DNA from: Cnuibacter physcomitrellae
Lineage (GTDB): Bacteria; Actinomycetota; Actinomycetes; Actinomycetales; Microbacteriaceae
NCBI RefSeq assembly: GCF_014640535.1
Contig: NZ_BMHD01000003.1
Location: 89,116-153,115, forward strand
DNA length: 64,000 nucleotides
Direction: 5' to 3'
In this document: positions 8,880-16,814 of the stretch, in pieces
How positions within the stretch are numbered: the stretch's first letter is position 1
Layout: the number at the start of each line of letters is the position of its first letter
The notes under the pieces: generated by a model
What the model saw: only the letters and a program-made list of their open reading frames with translations
The model's database searches: none
What the model was told of the DNA's origin: nothing
Made by a program: the position numbers and the translations under genes

Positions 8880-9521
8880 TCAGGCCTTCTCTCCCAGGTC
8901 GAGACCGGTCAGGTGTTCGAGCTCCTCATGGGTGGTGTCGTCGAACAGCTCGCGCACCCGGAACCCCTCCGGGGTGACGTTGAAGACAGCGCGTTCCGTG
9001 TAGACGCGAGACACGCAGCCGACGCCGGTCAGCGGATAGCTGCATCGCTCGACGAGCTTGGACTCGCCGGACTTGGTGAGCAGGTCCGTCATGACGAACA
9101 CCTGCTTCGCACCGATCGCGAGATCCATCGCGCCACCGACGGCGGGGATCGCGCCCGGGGCCCCGGTCGACCAGTTCGCGAGGTCGCCCGTGCTGCTCAC
9201 CTGGAACGCCCCGAGCACGCAGACGTCGAGGTGCCCGCCTCGCATCATGGCGAAGGAGTCGGCATGGTGGAAGAAGGCCGCTCCGGGCAAGGCCGTCACA
9301 GCCTGCTTGCCGGCATTGATGAGGTCGGGATCGACGAGGTCGGGTGCGGGCGCCTTCCCCATGCCGAGGAGTCCGTTCTCCGTGTGGAGGATGATCTCGA
9401 TGTCACGGGGCAGGTAGTTGGCCACCATCGTCGGCGCGCCGATCCCGAGGTTGACGTAGGCCCCGTCCGGGATGTCGGAAGCGATGCGCTGCGCGAGCTC
9501 GTCCCTGCTCAGCCCGGTCAT
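8880..9521 (-). CDS. scoB: 3-oxoacid CoA-transferase subunit B
   Basis: A 213-residue CoA-transferase beta subunit (ScoB/AtoA/PcaJ family). The active-site glutamate is in HTENGLLGMG, and GAFFHHADSFAMMRGGHLDV and the C-terminal RVYTERAVFNVTPEG are family signatures. The ATG at 9521 overlaps the subunit A stop (ATGA). With subunit A it should move CoA from succinyl-CoA or acetyl-CoA to a 3-oxo acid. Its place between a biotin-dependent carboxylase and a thiolase suggests a beta-keto acid made by the carboxylase as acceptor. Confidence 0.93.
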   Translation of the reverse strand: MTGLSRDELAQRIASDIPDGAYVNLGIGAPTMVANYLPRDIEIILHTENGLLGMGKAPAPDLVDPDLINAGKQAVTALPGAAFFHHADSFAMMRGGHLDVCVLGAFQVSSTGDLANWSTGAPGAIPAVGGAMDLAIGAKQVFVMTDLLTKSGESKLVERCSYPLTGVGCVSRVYTERAVFNVTPEGFRVRELFDDTTHEELEHLTGLDLGEKA

Positions 9522-10267
9522 GATGCCTCCTGTGTTGGGAGCGGCGTGCCCTCGAGGTCGACGCCGCCGACGAAGCGGCCGTCTTCCAGCCAGGGCCGTG
9601 AACCGACCGCCACGACGCGATCGACGAAGATCCCCGGTGTGACGACCGCCTCGGGGTCGAGCTGTCCCAGGTCGACGATCTCGTCGACCTGCACGATGGT
9701 GGTCGTCGCTGCGGTGGCCATGATGGGTCCGAAGTTTCGAGCGGTCTCCCGGTAGACGAGATTGCCCCATCGGTCTGCTCTCAGCGCGGAGATGAGTCCA
9801 TAATCGGCCTTGATCGGGTGCTCGAGGACATATCGCCGACCGTCTATGACGCGTTCCTCCTTGCCCGCAGTGAGGTCGGTCCCCACGCCGGTGGGTGTGA
9901 AGAAGCCGCCGATGCCGGCACCGGCGGCGCGGATGCGCTCTGCGAGGTTCCCCTGAGGGACGAGCTCCAATTCGATCTCTCCCGCACGGTAGAGCTCGTC
10001 GAACACCCACGAGTCCACCTGACGGGGGAAGGAGCAGATCACGCGGCGCACGCGCCTGAGGGCCAGGAGGGCGGCCAGCCCGACGTCACCGTTGCCTGCG
10101 TTGTTGCTCACGATCGTCAGATCTCGAGCACCCTGGGCGATCAGGGCATCGATCAGCTCGACGGGCTGCCCGGCTCGGCCGAAGCCGCCGACGAGCACCG
10201 TCGATCCATCCTCTATCCCGGCCACCGCCTCCGTGACGTCGGCCACCGTCCTGTCGATCATGCGCAC
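9518..10267 (-). CDS. scoA: 3-oxoacid CoA-transferase subunit A
   Basis: A 249-residue CoA-transferase alpha subunit (ScoA/AtoD/PcaI family). It carries the CoA-binding glycine loop STVLVGGFGRAGQP near residues 22-35, TIVSNNAGNGDVGLA and the family block FFTPTGVGTDLTAGKE. It pairs with the overlapping subunit B gene. The gene for the biotin importer BioY lies about 30 bp upstream in the same direction. Confidence 0.93.
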   Translation of the reverse strand: MRMIDRTVADVTEAVAGIEDGSTVLVGGFGRAGQPVELIDALIAQGARDLTIVSNNAGNGDVGLAALLALRRVRRVICSFPRQVDSWVFDELYRAGEIELELVPQGNLAERIRAAGAGIGGFFTPTGVGTDLTAGKEERVIDGRRYVLEHPIKADYGLISALRADRWGNLVYRETARNFGPIMATAATTTIVQVDEIVDLGQLDPEAVVTPGIFVDRVVAVGSRPWLEDGRFVGGVDLEGTPLPTQEAS

Positions 10268-10298
10268 TCCTTCTCCTCGACGCTCGCACCCCGCGCTG

Positions 10299-10931
10299 TC
10301 AGCGCTTCGCGGATCGGTCGATGGAGCGGACCAGCAGCCACGCCCCAGGAACGAGGAGCGCCGCAGCGACCGCCTTGATCGCGCCGGGCACGATGAAGGG
10401 CCACACGCCCGATTGGAGGACGGACGCGAGGGTGATCTGCTCGCCCAGCACCGTCGCGAGCATCAGCGCCATGTAGGGCACGCCGATCATGAAGGGGATG
10501 ATCGAGGCGACCACGAACCCGATGAACGCGAGCCACGGCGTGCGATCCCACGCACGCTGAGCGAACCAGCCCGCGACGAAGGCCGCCGGGATGAATCCGA
10601 GGACGAACCCGAAGGACGGGGAGAGCACGTAGGCGGGTCCCGCTGTCACCCCGGCGAAGACGGGCAGCCCGGCCAACCCGGCCAGCATGTAGGTGGTCAG
10701 CGCTGCCGCGCCGCGACGTGCGCCGAGCGCCGCCCCGACGACGATCACTCCGAGGGTCTGACCGGTGATGGGGACCGGTCCGATGAAGAACGAGACCTTG
10801 GCCAGGAGCGAGACCACGACGACACCGGCGACGACGAGGCCGGCGTTGACCGCTAGGGCGCGGGAACGGCTGACGGGGCGGGCGATCAGGTCCGCGAGCA
10901 CGGGGCGACGGACCGGGACGGTGAGGGACAT
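10299..10931 (-). CDS. bioY: Biotin transporter BioY
   Basis: A 210-residue integral membrane S component of the biotin ECF importer. Six hydrophobic segments are present, with the family stretches VPITGQTLGVIVVGAALGAR and YMLAGLAGLPVFAG. BioY can act with shared ECF ATPases or alone. Its insertion between the biotin carboxylase and CoA-transferase genes makes sense because the operon encodes a biotin-dependent enzyme: induction of the carboxylase would bring increased biotin uptake. No BioM or BioN gene is adjacent. Confidence 0.92.
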   Translation of the reverse strand: MSLTVPVRRPVLADLIARPVSRSRALAVNAGLVVAGVVVVSLLAKVSFFIGPVPITGQTLGVIVVGAALGARRGAAALTTYMLAGLAGLPVFAGVTAGPAYVLSPSFGFVLGFIPAAFVAGWFAQRAWDRTPWLAFIGFVVASIIPFMIGVPYMALMLATVLGEQITLASVLQSGVWPFIVPGAIKAVAAALLVPGAWLLVRSIDRSAKR

Positions 10932-10974
10932 CAGATCTCCTTATGGATCGAGGTTTCAGGGTGGGGATTGGTGC

Positions 10975-12336
10975 TCAGGAGTGGCGGTTCGCCATCAGCT
11001 GGCCGACGTAGGCCGTGTTGAAGTCGCCACTGCGGAACCTCTCGCTGTCGAGGATCTCCTTCTGGAAGGCCGCGGTCGTCACGATCCCCTCGACCTCCAG
11101 CTCGTCCAGGGCGCGAAGCGCACGAGCCACCGCCTCCTCGCGGTCCCTCCCCCAGCAGATCAGCTTGCCGATCATCGAGTCGTAGTACGGCGGGATCACG
11201 TATCCGGATTCGATATGGGTGTCCATCCGCACTCCGAAGCCCCCCGGGGCGCGGAAGCTCACGATACGGCCGGGATCGGGCGCGAAGTCGTTCTCCGGGT
11301 CCTCGGCATTGATCCTGCATTCGATGGCGTGACCGCGGATGACGACGTCCTCCTGAGTCATGCCGATCGGCGTACCGCCCGCGATCTGGAGCTGCAGCTT
11401 GATCAGGTCGATCCCCGAGATCATCTCGGACACGGGATGTTCGACCTGGATGCGGGTGTTCATCTCGATGAAGTAGTACTTCCGGTCGACGTTGTCGAAC
11501 ACGAACTCGACGGTCCCGGCGTTGGTGTAGCCGACCTCCTTGCACAGGGCGACGGCGGCCGCTGCGAGGCCGTCGCGGAGCTCCGCATCCAAGACAGGCG
11601 AAGGCGCCTCCTCCACGAGCTTCTGATTGCGTCGCTGGGCGGTGCAGTCGCGTTCGCCGACGTGCAGGACGGTCTCGCCGTCGGAGATCACCTGGATCTC
11701 GATGTGTCGGATGTCGGTGAGATAGCGCTCGATGTACACCGAGGGATCACCGAAGGCGACCTCCGCCTCCGACATGATCTCGCGGAGGTCCTTCTCGAGG
11801 GTGTCGGCGGTCTGCACGACGCGCATGCCACGGCCTCCGCCTCCCGCTGCCGCCTTGATGAGCATGGGGAACCCGACCTCGTCGGCGACGGTGCGAGCCT
11901 CCTCGTACTCGGAGATGGCGCCGAGAGACCCCGGCACGGTGGGCACCCCGGCTCGACGAGCGATGATCTTCGCCTCGATCTTGTCGCCCATGCTCTTGAT
12001 GATGTGCGAGGCGGGTCCGACGAAGCCGACGCCCTCCTCCTCGCACATCCGGACGAAGTCGGGGTTCTCGGAGAGGAACCCGTATCCGGGGTGGATCGCG
12101 TCGACCTTGTAGGCCAACGCCGCGCTGATCACGGCCTGTGCGTTCCGGTAGCTGGCGTTGACCGACCCGGGCCCGATGCAGACGGCCTGATCGGCCTCCT
12201 TCACGGGCAGCGAGTCGGCATCCGCCTCGGAGTAGACCAGGACGCTGCGGATGCCCATCTCCTTGCAGGCGCGGATGACGCGCAGCGCGATCTCACCGCG
12301 GTTGGCGATGAGGACGCTCTTCAGCGGTTCAGGCAC
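10975..12336 (-). CDS. accC: Biotin carboxylase subunit
   Basis: A 453-residue free-standing biotin carboxylase (ATP-grasp). It shows LIANRGEIALRVIRACKEMG at the N-terminus, the flexible glycine loop KAAAGGGGRGM near residue 160, and the catalytic block EMNTRIQVEHPVSEMISGIDL near residue 290. It uses ATP and bicarbonate to carboxylate biotin on BCCP. The N-terminus overlaps the end of the BCCP gene by 8 bp. It has no fused BCCP domain, unlike typical actinobacterial AccA3-type alpha chains; together with the HMGL-type carboxyltransferase this marks a three-subunit pyruvate-carboxylase or oxaloacetate-decarboxylase-like design. Confidence 0.94.
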   Translation of the reverse strand: MPEPLKSVLIANRGEIALRVIRACKEMGIRSVLVYSEADADSLPVKEADQAVCIGPGSVNASYRNAQAVISAALAYKVDAIHPGYGFLSENPDFVRMCEEEGVGFVGPASHIIKSMGDKIEAKIIARRAGVPTVPGSLGAISEYEEARTVADEVGFPMLIKAAAGGGGRGMRVVQTADTLEKDLREIMSEAEVAFGDPSVYIERYLTDIRHIEIQVISDGETVLHVGERDCTAQRRNQKLVEEAPSPVLDAELRDGLAAAAVALCKEVGYTNAGTVEFVFDNVDRKYYFIEMNTRIQVEHPVSEMISGIDLIKLQLQIAGGTPIGMTQEDVVIRGHAIECRINAEDPENDFAPDPGRIVSFRAPGGFGVRMDTHIESGYVIPPYYDSMIGKLICWGRDREEAVARALRALDELEVEGIVTTAAFQKEILDSERFRSGDFNTAYVGQLMANRHS

Positions 12337-12862
12337 GCTTGATCACCATCAGCGGCTGGCCGTACTCGACGGCCTGCTCGTTCTTCACCAGGATGCGCAC
12401 GACGGTGCCCTCGGTCTTGGCCTCGAGGTTGTTCATGAGCTTCATGACCTCGACGATGCCCACCACCGTCGCGGAGGTGACGGCGTCGCCGACGGACACG
12501 AAGGGCGGGTCGCCCGGCTTCGGCGAGGCATAGAACACGCCGACCATCGGCGCCTTGACGAGCACCTCGTCGGCGGCCACATCACCGGCGCCTCCGGTCG
12601 GCGCAGCGGGAGCCTGCGTTGCAGGAGCTGGGGCTGCGGGAGCCGCCGAGACGGGAGCCGCCGGGACGGGAGTCTGCTCCGCGGCCGGAGCAGGAGCGGC
12701 GAGGGCCGGAGCGGTCGTCCGCTGCGACCCGCTCTGCCGGTCCCGCGAGATGAAGAGCTCGACGTCGCCGAACTTGATCGACAGCTCACGGACGTCCTCG
12801 GTCAGATTGACCCAATCGACGATGGCCTTGAGCTCCTTGATGTCGGGCGGGTTAAGCGGCAT
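12329..12862 (-). CDS. accB: Biotin carboxyl carrier protein (BCCP)
   Basis: A 177-residue AccB-type carrier. Residues 1-50 form the conserved N-terminal region (IKELKAIVDWVNLTEDVREL), followed by an Ala/Pro-rich flexible linker (about residues 53-95) and the biotinyl domain. The biotin-accepting lysine is in VEVMKLMN, a variant of the usual EAMKM motif. It overlaps both the biotin carboxylase and the carboxyltransferase genes, so the three are translated as a unit. Confidence 0.93.
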   Translation of the reverse strand: MPLNPPDIKELKAIVDWVNLTEDVRELSIKFGDVELFISRDRQSGSQRTTAPALAAPAPAAEQTPVPAAPVSAAPAAPAPATQAPAAPTGGAGDVAADEVLVKAPMVGVFYASPKPGDPPFVSVGDAVTSATVVGIVEVMKLMNNLEAKTEGTVVRILVKNEQAVEYGQPLMVIKRA

Positions 12863-14393
12863 TGTCGTCTACTCCTTTGGTGAGGCTGATGGTGAGGTCT
12901 CCTGCGCTCAGGCTGTGCAAGCCGGTCGCGCTCATCGCGTGCAGTGCCTTGACGAGGCCGAGCACGGGCCGCGGGATCTCGTCGGGGTTGCCGCCCGAGG
13001 CCACGGTCCGCTTCATCTCGTCGACCTGGGTGCCTGCGAACATGGCGCGCAGCAGCAGGTCGTCGATGCTCTCGGTCGGATGGCGGCGTCGAAGGTCGGG
13101 CAGCATCGGCGGGATGTCCGGGATGTCGGCCGAGATGTCGGAGGCGCCGTTCGCGATGATCTTCTCCAGCACGTCCGGGTCTATCGGGGCGAGCAGCTTG
13201 CCGTAGTACCCGAGGGCGTACTTCTTGATCTCGTTCGGCACGACCGCATAGCGCTCATCGGCCATCACGTTCATCACCGCCTGCGTGCCGACGAACTGCG
13301 CGAACGGCGTGATCATGATCGGGTAGGCGAGCTCGGACCGGACCCGCGCCACCTCGAGGAGGAGCTCGTCGTACCTGTCCCCGAGGCCTGCCGTGGCCAG
13401 CTGCGAACGGAAGTTCGAGAGCATGCCGCCCGGGGTCTGGTGCATGAAGTGGAGCCCGTTGAACTCGATGGGCACCCCGCGGGGCTTGTCCTCGGTCTCG
13501 GCGATCTCCTCGATCCGGTCGCTGATCGCGTCGATCCTGGCGTCGTCGACGTTCACGACGTAGCCGAGGGTGCGCAGATCCCTCACCACCGTCTGCACAG
13601 AGGGCTGGCCGTTCGCGGCCGACAAGGGGGCCACCGAGAGGTGCAGCGCGTCGGCGCCGAGCTCCACGGCCTCGAGGCAGACCAGCGGCGCGAGTCCGGT
13701 CAACGAATGGGTGTGGATCTCGAGCGGCCGATCGCCGATGACCTCCTTGAGCGCAGGCACGAGGGTGCGGATGCGGTCCGGCGTGAGCAGACCCCCGGCG
13801 TCCTTCAACATGATCGCGTCCACGTCGGCCTGCTCGATCAGGTCGACCGCCGTCCGCACGAACAGCTCATCCGTGTGCACCGGACTCAGCGAGTAAGAGA
13901 CGGCACCGAAGGTCGACGCCCCGATCTCCTTGGCGTGGCGAAGCCCGGGGGCGATGTTGCCGATGTCGTTCAAGCCATCGAAGGAACCGATGACGCTGAA
14001 GCCGTTCGCGAAGAGTCGGTCGACCCAGGCCATGATGACGTCATCGGGGAGGAAGTCGAAGGCGGCGATGTTCCGTGAGCGGATCAGGGCTCGCAGTCTC
14101 GTGTTCGGCGCCGCAGCGTGGGTCGCTCGGACGCGCTCCCACGGATCCTCCTTGAGGTACCTCACCGCGACGTCGAACTGGATCGGCGCGGCGAGATCGA
14201 CCTGGTCGAAGCCCGCCCGGTCGAAGTCGTCGATCATCGACAGGATGTGGTCGGTGCGCATCCGGGTGGCCCAGAGGCTCTGGTGGCCGTCTCGGAGCGT
14301 CGTGTCGATGATCTTGATCTCGCGACGGCTGCCCGCCGGGCGCCCGCCGTCGCTCATGATCGCCGGAATGGACTCGGAATCGTTCCTCGACAT
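12852..14393 (-). CDS. Carboxyltransferase subunit, pyruvate carboxylase/oxaloacetate decarboxylase type (HMGL-like)
   Basis: A 513-residue HMGL-like TIM barrel plus conserved carboxylase domain. The barrel opens with IDTTLRDGHQSLWATRMRT (residues 29-47); the metal site is represented by the D of DTT, the lysine in MLKDAGGLL and HTH in EIHTHSLTG. Several positions differ from pyruvate enzymes: GHQS for AHQS, VIGSFDGLND where pyruvate enzymes usually have VFRIFD, THSL for THDT, and LSAANGQPS where pyruvate carboxylases have a TSQPS-type motif with the catalytic threonine. The acceptor may therefore not be pyruvate. The open frame extends to 14486, but ATG 14393 has AAAGGTG at good spacing and the upstream part covers an operator. 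Confidence 0.88.
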   Translation of the reverse strand: MSRNDSESIPAIMSDGGRPAGSRREIKIIDTTLRDGHQSLWATRMRTDHILSMIDDFDRAGFDQVDLAAPIQFDVAVRYLKEDPWERVRATHAAAPNTRLRALIRSRNIAAFDFLPDDVIMAWVDRLFANGFSVIGSFDGLNDIGNIAPGLRHAKEIGASTFGAVSYSLSPVHTDELFVRTAVDLIEQADVDAIMLKDAGGLLTPDRIRTLVPALKEVIGDRPLEIHTHSLTGLAPLVCLEAVELGADALHLSVAPLSAANGQPSVQTVVRDLRTLGYVVNVDDARIDAISDRIEEIAETEDKPRGVPIEFNGLHFMHQTPGGMLSNFRSQLATAGLGDRYDELLLEVARVRSELAYPIMITPFAQFVGTQAVMNVMADERYAVVPNEIKKYALGYYGKLLAPIDPDVLEKIIANGASDISADIPDIPPMLPDLRRRHPTESIDDLLLRAMFAGTQVDEMKRTVASGGNPDEIPRPVLGLVKALHAMSATGLHSLSAGDLTISLTKGVDDNAA

Positions 14394-14419
14394 GCTGCAG
14401 CACCTTTGCTCTCGTCCAA

Positions 14420-14436
14420 CTTCAATATGATTGAAG
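14420..14436. promoter_or_regulatory. 17-bp palindrome, candidate IclR operator
   Basis: CTTCAAT-ATG-ATTGAAG is a perfect 7-bp inverted repeat with a 3-bp centre, in the AT-richer gap between the leftward carboxyltransferase start (14393) and the rightward IclR gene (14498). Its size and symmetry fit IclR-family operators, so it is a candidate for autoregulation and control of the carboxylase operon. Confidence 0.6.
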
Positions 14437-14497
14437 CAACTTCTGTCATCTGCGGAGAGTATGTGAAGGGTGCCGCGCCCTGTCAAGAAGGTCTTCC

Positions 14498-15259
14498 ATG
14501 GTCACGATGATCCAGTCGGTGCAGCGGGCGGCGCAGATCCTCCGCCACGTCGCGGACCACCCGCGTATCCAGGCGACCGAGATCGCCCAGCACGTCGGGC
14601 TGTCCGGGCCCACTGCCCACCATCTGCTGAGCACCCTCGTGCAGGAGGGCCTGCTGCGCAAGGACTCGAGACGCTCGTACGAGTTGGGACCCGCTGCCGA
14701 GCACATCGCGGACAGCACGTTGCGACAGATGCGACCGTCGGCCGAGTTGCGAGAGGCCTTGAACGAGCTCGCCGCCGAGACCGGCGAGTCCTGCTACCTC
14801 ACGCAGTGGCGGGGAGACCAGATCCGCGTGGTCGCGGTGGTCGAGGGAGCCCACGCCGTGCGCGTCTCCGGACTCGTGGTCGGGTACGCCGCGAACATCC
14901 ACGCACGGGTCGGCGCCCGGGTCATGCTCGCCTTCGCCGATGCGGAGCTGCGCGAATGGGCGCTGGCAGGGTACGACTACGTCGCCGTCACCCCGCACAC
15001 CCTGCGGTCCCGACGGGAACTCGACGACGAGCTCGAACGGATCCGCGCGACCTCCATCGCACTCGATCGCGAGCAGCTGCAGATCGGCGTCTACTCGGCG
15101 AGCGCGCCGGTCCGCACGGAAGCCGGGGTCGTCGCGGCGCTCTCTCTCACCGCTCCGGTCGAGCGCTTCGCCGCTCACGAGGACCAGTACCTCGCCATGC
15201 TCAGACGATGTGCTGAGCTGCCGATCCGCTCGACCGGAGCCCCTGGCGTCCCGGAATAG
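14498..15259 (+). CDS. IclR family transcriptional regulator
   Basis: A 253-residue IclR-type regulator: an N-terminal winged helix-turn-helix (SVQRAAQILRHVADHP, then TEIAQHVGLSGPTAHHLLSTL, residues 7-50) and a C-terminal effector domain (about 75-245). It is divergent from the carboxyltransferase-BCCP-biotin carboxylase operon and first in a rightward group with an F420-type oxidoreductase and a cupin dioxygenase. It probably senses the catabolic substrate or an intermediate and controls both directions through the palindrome at 14420-14436. The effector is unknown. Confidence 0.92.
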   Translation: MVTMIQSVQRAAQILRHVADHPRIQATEIAQHVGLSGPTAHHLLSTLVQEGLLRKDSRRSYELGPAAEHIADSTLRQMRPSAELREALNELAAETGESCYLTQWRGDQIRVVAVVEGAHAVRVSGLVVGYAANIHARVGARVMLAFADAELREWALAGYDYVAVTPHTLRSRRELDDELERIRATSIALDREQLQIGVYSASAPVRTEAGVVAALSLTAPVERFAAHEDQYLAMLRRCAELPIRSTGAPGVPE

Positions 15260-15342
15260 GACACAACGCAGGTTCAACGCCCGCGTCGGACGTATCGTCG
15301 CGATGCGGGCATTGCAGACCGCGCCAGTGCGAGGAGGCATAC

Positions 15343-16203
15343 GTGCGAGTCGGAGTCTACGTCTTCGCCACCGACCTGGATCTCGATCCCGGTCCCTTGG
15401 CATTCGAGATCGAGGCACGTGGCTTCGACAGCCTGTTCTTCCCCGAGCACTCCCACATCCCCGTGGCGCGGGCGACCGCCTATCCGAAGCAGTACGGCGG
15501 AGGCGAGCTCCCCGACTTCTACAAGCGCACCTACGACCCGTTCATCTCGTGCTCGTTCGCGGCAGCCGCGACCACGACCCTCGAGGTGGGCACCGGAGTC
15601 ACGCTCCTCGCCCTGCGGGATACGATGCACACCGCCAAGATGGCGGCCTCCATCGACCGTCTGAGCGGCGGACGGTTCGCGTTCGGGGTGGGCTTCGGGT
15701 GGAACGAGGACGAGTTCGCCACGCACTCGGCCGACTTCACGCGACGCCATCGGAAGGTGCGCGAACAGGTCGCTGCGATCCGGACGATCTGGACCGACGA
15801 CGTCGTCGAGTTCCACGGGGACTTCGTGGACATCGCGCCCAGCTGGTGCTGGCCCAAGCCGGCGCAGTCGGCGCCGAAGGTGTACCTGGGCGGGAGTGGT
15901 CCGCTCACGATGAAGCACGCTGCCGAGTGGGCCGACGTCTGGTATCCCACACCGCCGATGACAGATCCCTACCTCGACGAGGCGGCCCCCGCGTTCCGAG
16001 CGCTCGTGGAGTCGAACGGGCGTGACCCGTCGACGGTCGGGATCGGGATAGCACCGGCCGCATGCGATGCTCACGGGCTCGAGCGGTACGCCGAGAACGG
16101 TGTCGACCTCGTCAACATCGCTCTCGTGGCCGACTCCCCCGCGGCGATGCTGTCGCAGCTCGACGATCTGCACAGCATGCGCGTATCGGTCCTGGGCCGA
16201 TGA
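15343..16203 (+). CDS. LLM class F420-dependent oxidoreductase
   Basis: A 286-residue luciferase-like TIM-barrel enzyme. It starts with GTG (MRVGVYVFATDLDLDPGPL) and shows FDSLFFPEHSHIPV, a segment typical of the actinobacterial F420-dependent subfamily, then SGGRFAFGVGFGWNEDE and PKVYLGGSGPLTMKHAAEW. These proteins usually use F420H2 or FMNH2. An 83-bp gap separates it from the IclR gene. It could act on a ketone or unsaturated intermediate; no specific reaction can be assigned. Other LLM monooxygenases use FMN, so F420 use is inferred from subfamily resemblance. Confidence 0.85.
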   Translation: MRVGVYVFATDLDLDPGPLAFEIEARGFDSLFFPEHSHIPVARATAYPKQYGGGELPDFYKRTYDPFISCSFAAAATTTLEVGTGVTLLALRDTMHTAKMAASIDRLSGGRFAFGVGFGWNEDEFATHSADFTRRHRKVREQVAAIRTIWTDDVVEFHGDFVDIAPSWCWPKPAQSAPKVYLGGSGPLTMKHAAEWADVWYPTPPMTDPYLDEAAPAFRALVESNGRDPSTVGIGIAPAACDAHGLERYAENGVDLVNIALVADSPAAMLSQLDDLHSMRVSVLGR

Positions 16204-16229
16204 CCGACCACATCGAGTGAGGAGACCAC

Positions 16230-16769
16230 GTGAGCAACCCTGCAGAGGCCACGCCTGATGAGGCCGCCATCCCCTACCGTGGCGAACAACCGTTCGGCAT
16301 GGTCGACGATCTCGTCGTCGCCGGGGCCCTCGACCTCGACGACGACGAGCGCCTCTGGGTTCCGCAATCGAAGGACGTCTCGTTCAAGCCGCTGGTCCTG
16401 TCCGTCAGCCAGGGCTACTTCGTGAACGTGCTCCGTGTGCGCAAGAACGGCATCCTCTCACGGCACCGCCACGCCGGCCCCGTCCACGCCACGGTCCTGC
16501 GGGGCCGGTGGCACTACCTCGAGCACGACTGGTGGGCCGAGGAGGGGTCGTACGCGTTCGAGCCGCCCGGCGACATCCACACGCTGGAGATCCCGGGTGA
16601 CGTCGAGGAGATGGCGACGTTGTTCCACGTGACCGGTGCGTACATCTATGTCGACCCTGATGGGAACCCGACCGGGGTGGAGGATGTCTTCACGAAGCTG
16701 GAGAACGCCAGAGCCCACTACGAGAGGGTGGGACTCGGAGCCGACTTCGCTGACCGGTTCATCCGCTGA
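16230..16769 (+). CDS. Cupin dioxygenase, 2,4'-dihydroxyacetophenone dioxygenase-like
   Basis: A 179-residue single-domain cupin. Cupin motif 1 is SRHRHAGPVHATVLRGRWHY (around residues 76-95, with His-x-His and a later His as metal ligands) and motif 2 is GSYAFEPPGDIHTLE (around 106-120). The sequence style matches proteins named 2,4'-dihydroxyacetophenone dioxygenase, which cleave the side chain of hydroxyacetophenones to a carboxylate plus formate using Fe(II). The GTG start is preceded by GAGGAG. Its neighbourhood, with a ketone-type carboxylase and a Baeyer-Villiger monooxygenase elsewhere, fits acetophenone-like substrates, but other cupin hydrolases and isomerases share the fold. Confidence 0.75.
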   Translation: MSNPAEATPDEAAIPYRGEQPFGMVDDLVVAGALDLDDDERLWVPQSKDVSFKPLVLSVSQGYFVNVLRVRKNGILSRHRHAGPVHATVLRGRWHYLEHDWWAEEGSYAFEPPGDIHTLEIPGDVEEMATLFHVTGAYIYVDPDGNPTGVEDVFTKLENARAHYERVGLGADFADRFIR

Positions 16770-16775
16770 GAGAGA

Positions 16776-16809
16776 CGGGGTGGCGGTCGGCGAGCCGCCC
16801 GCCACCCCG
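16776..16809. terminator. Bidirectional intrinsic terminator-like hairpin
   Basis: An 11-bp GC-rich stem, CGGGGTGGCGG pairing with CCGCCACCCCG, and a 12-nt loop lie exactly between the stops of the converging cupin gene (16769) and SDR gene (16815). No long T-run follows on either side, as is common in actinobacteria. Confidence 0.7.
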
Positions 16810-16814
16810 GTCGG

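Noticed and set aside
12555..14078. A 507-codon plus-strand frame opposite the BCCP and carboxyltransferase genes
   Set aside because: Shadow frame; the minus strand has well-matched enzyme motifs.
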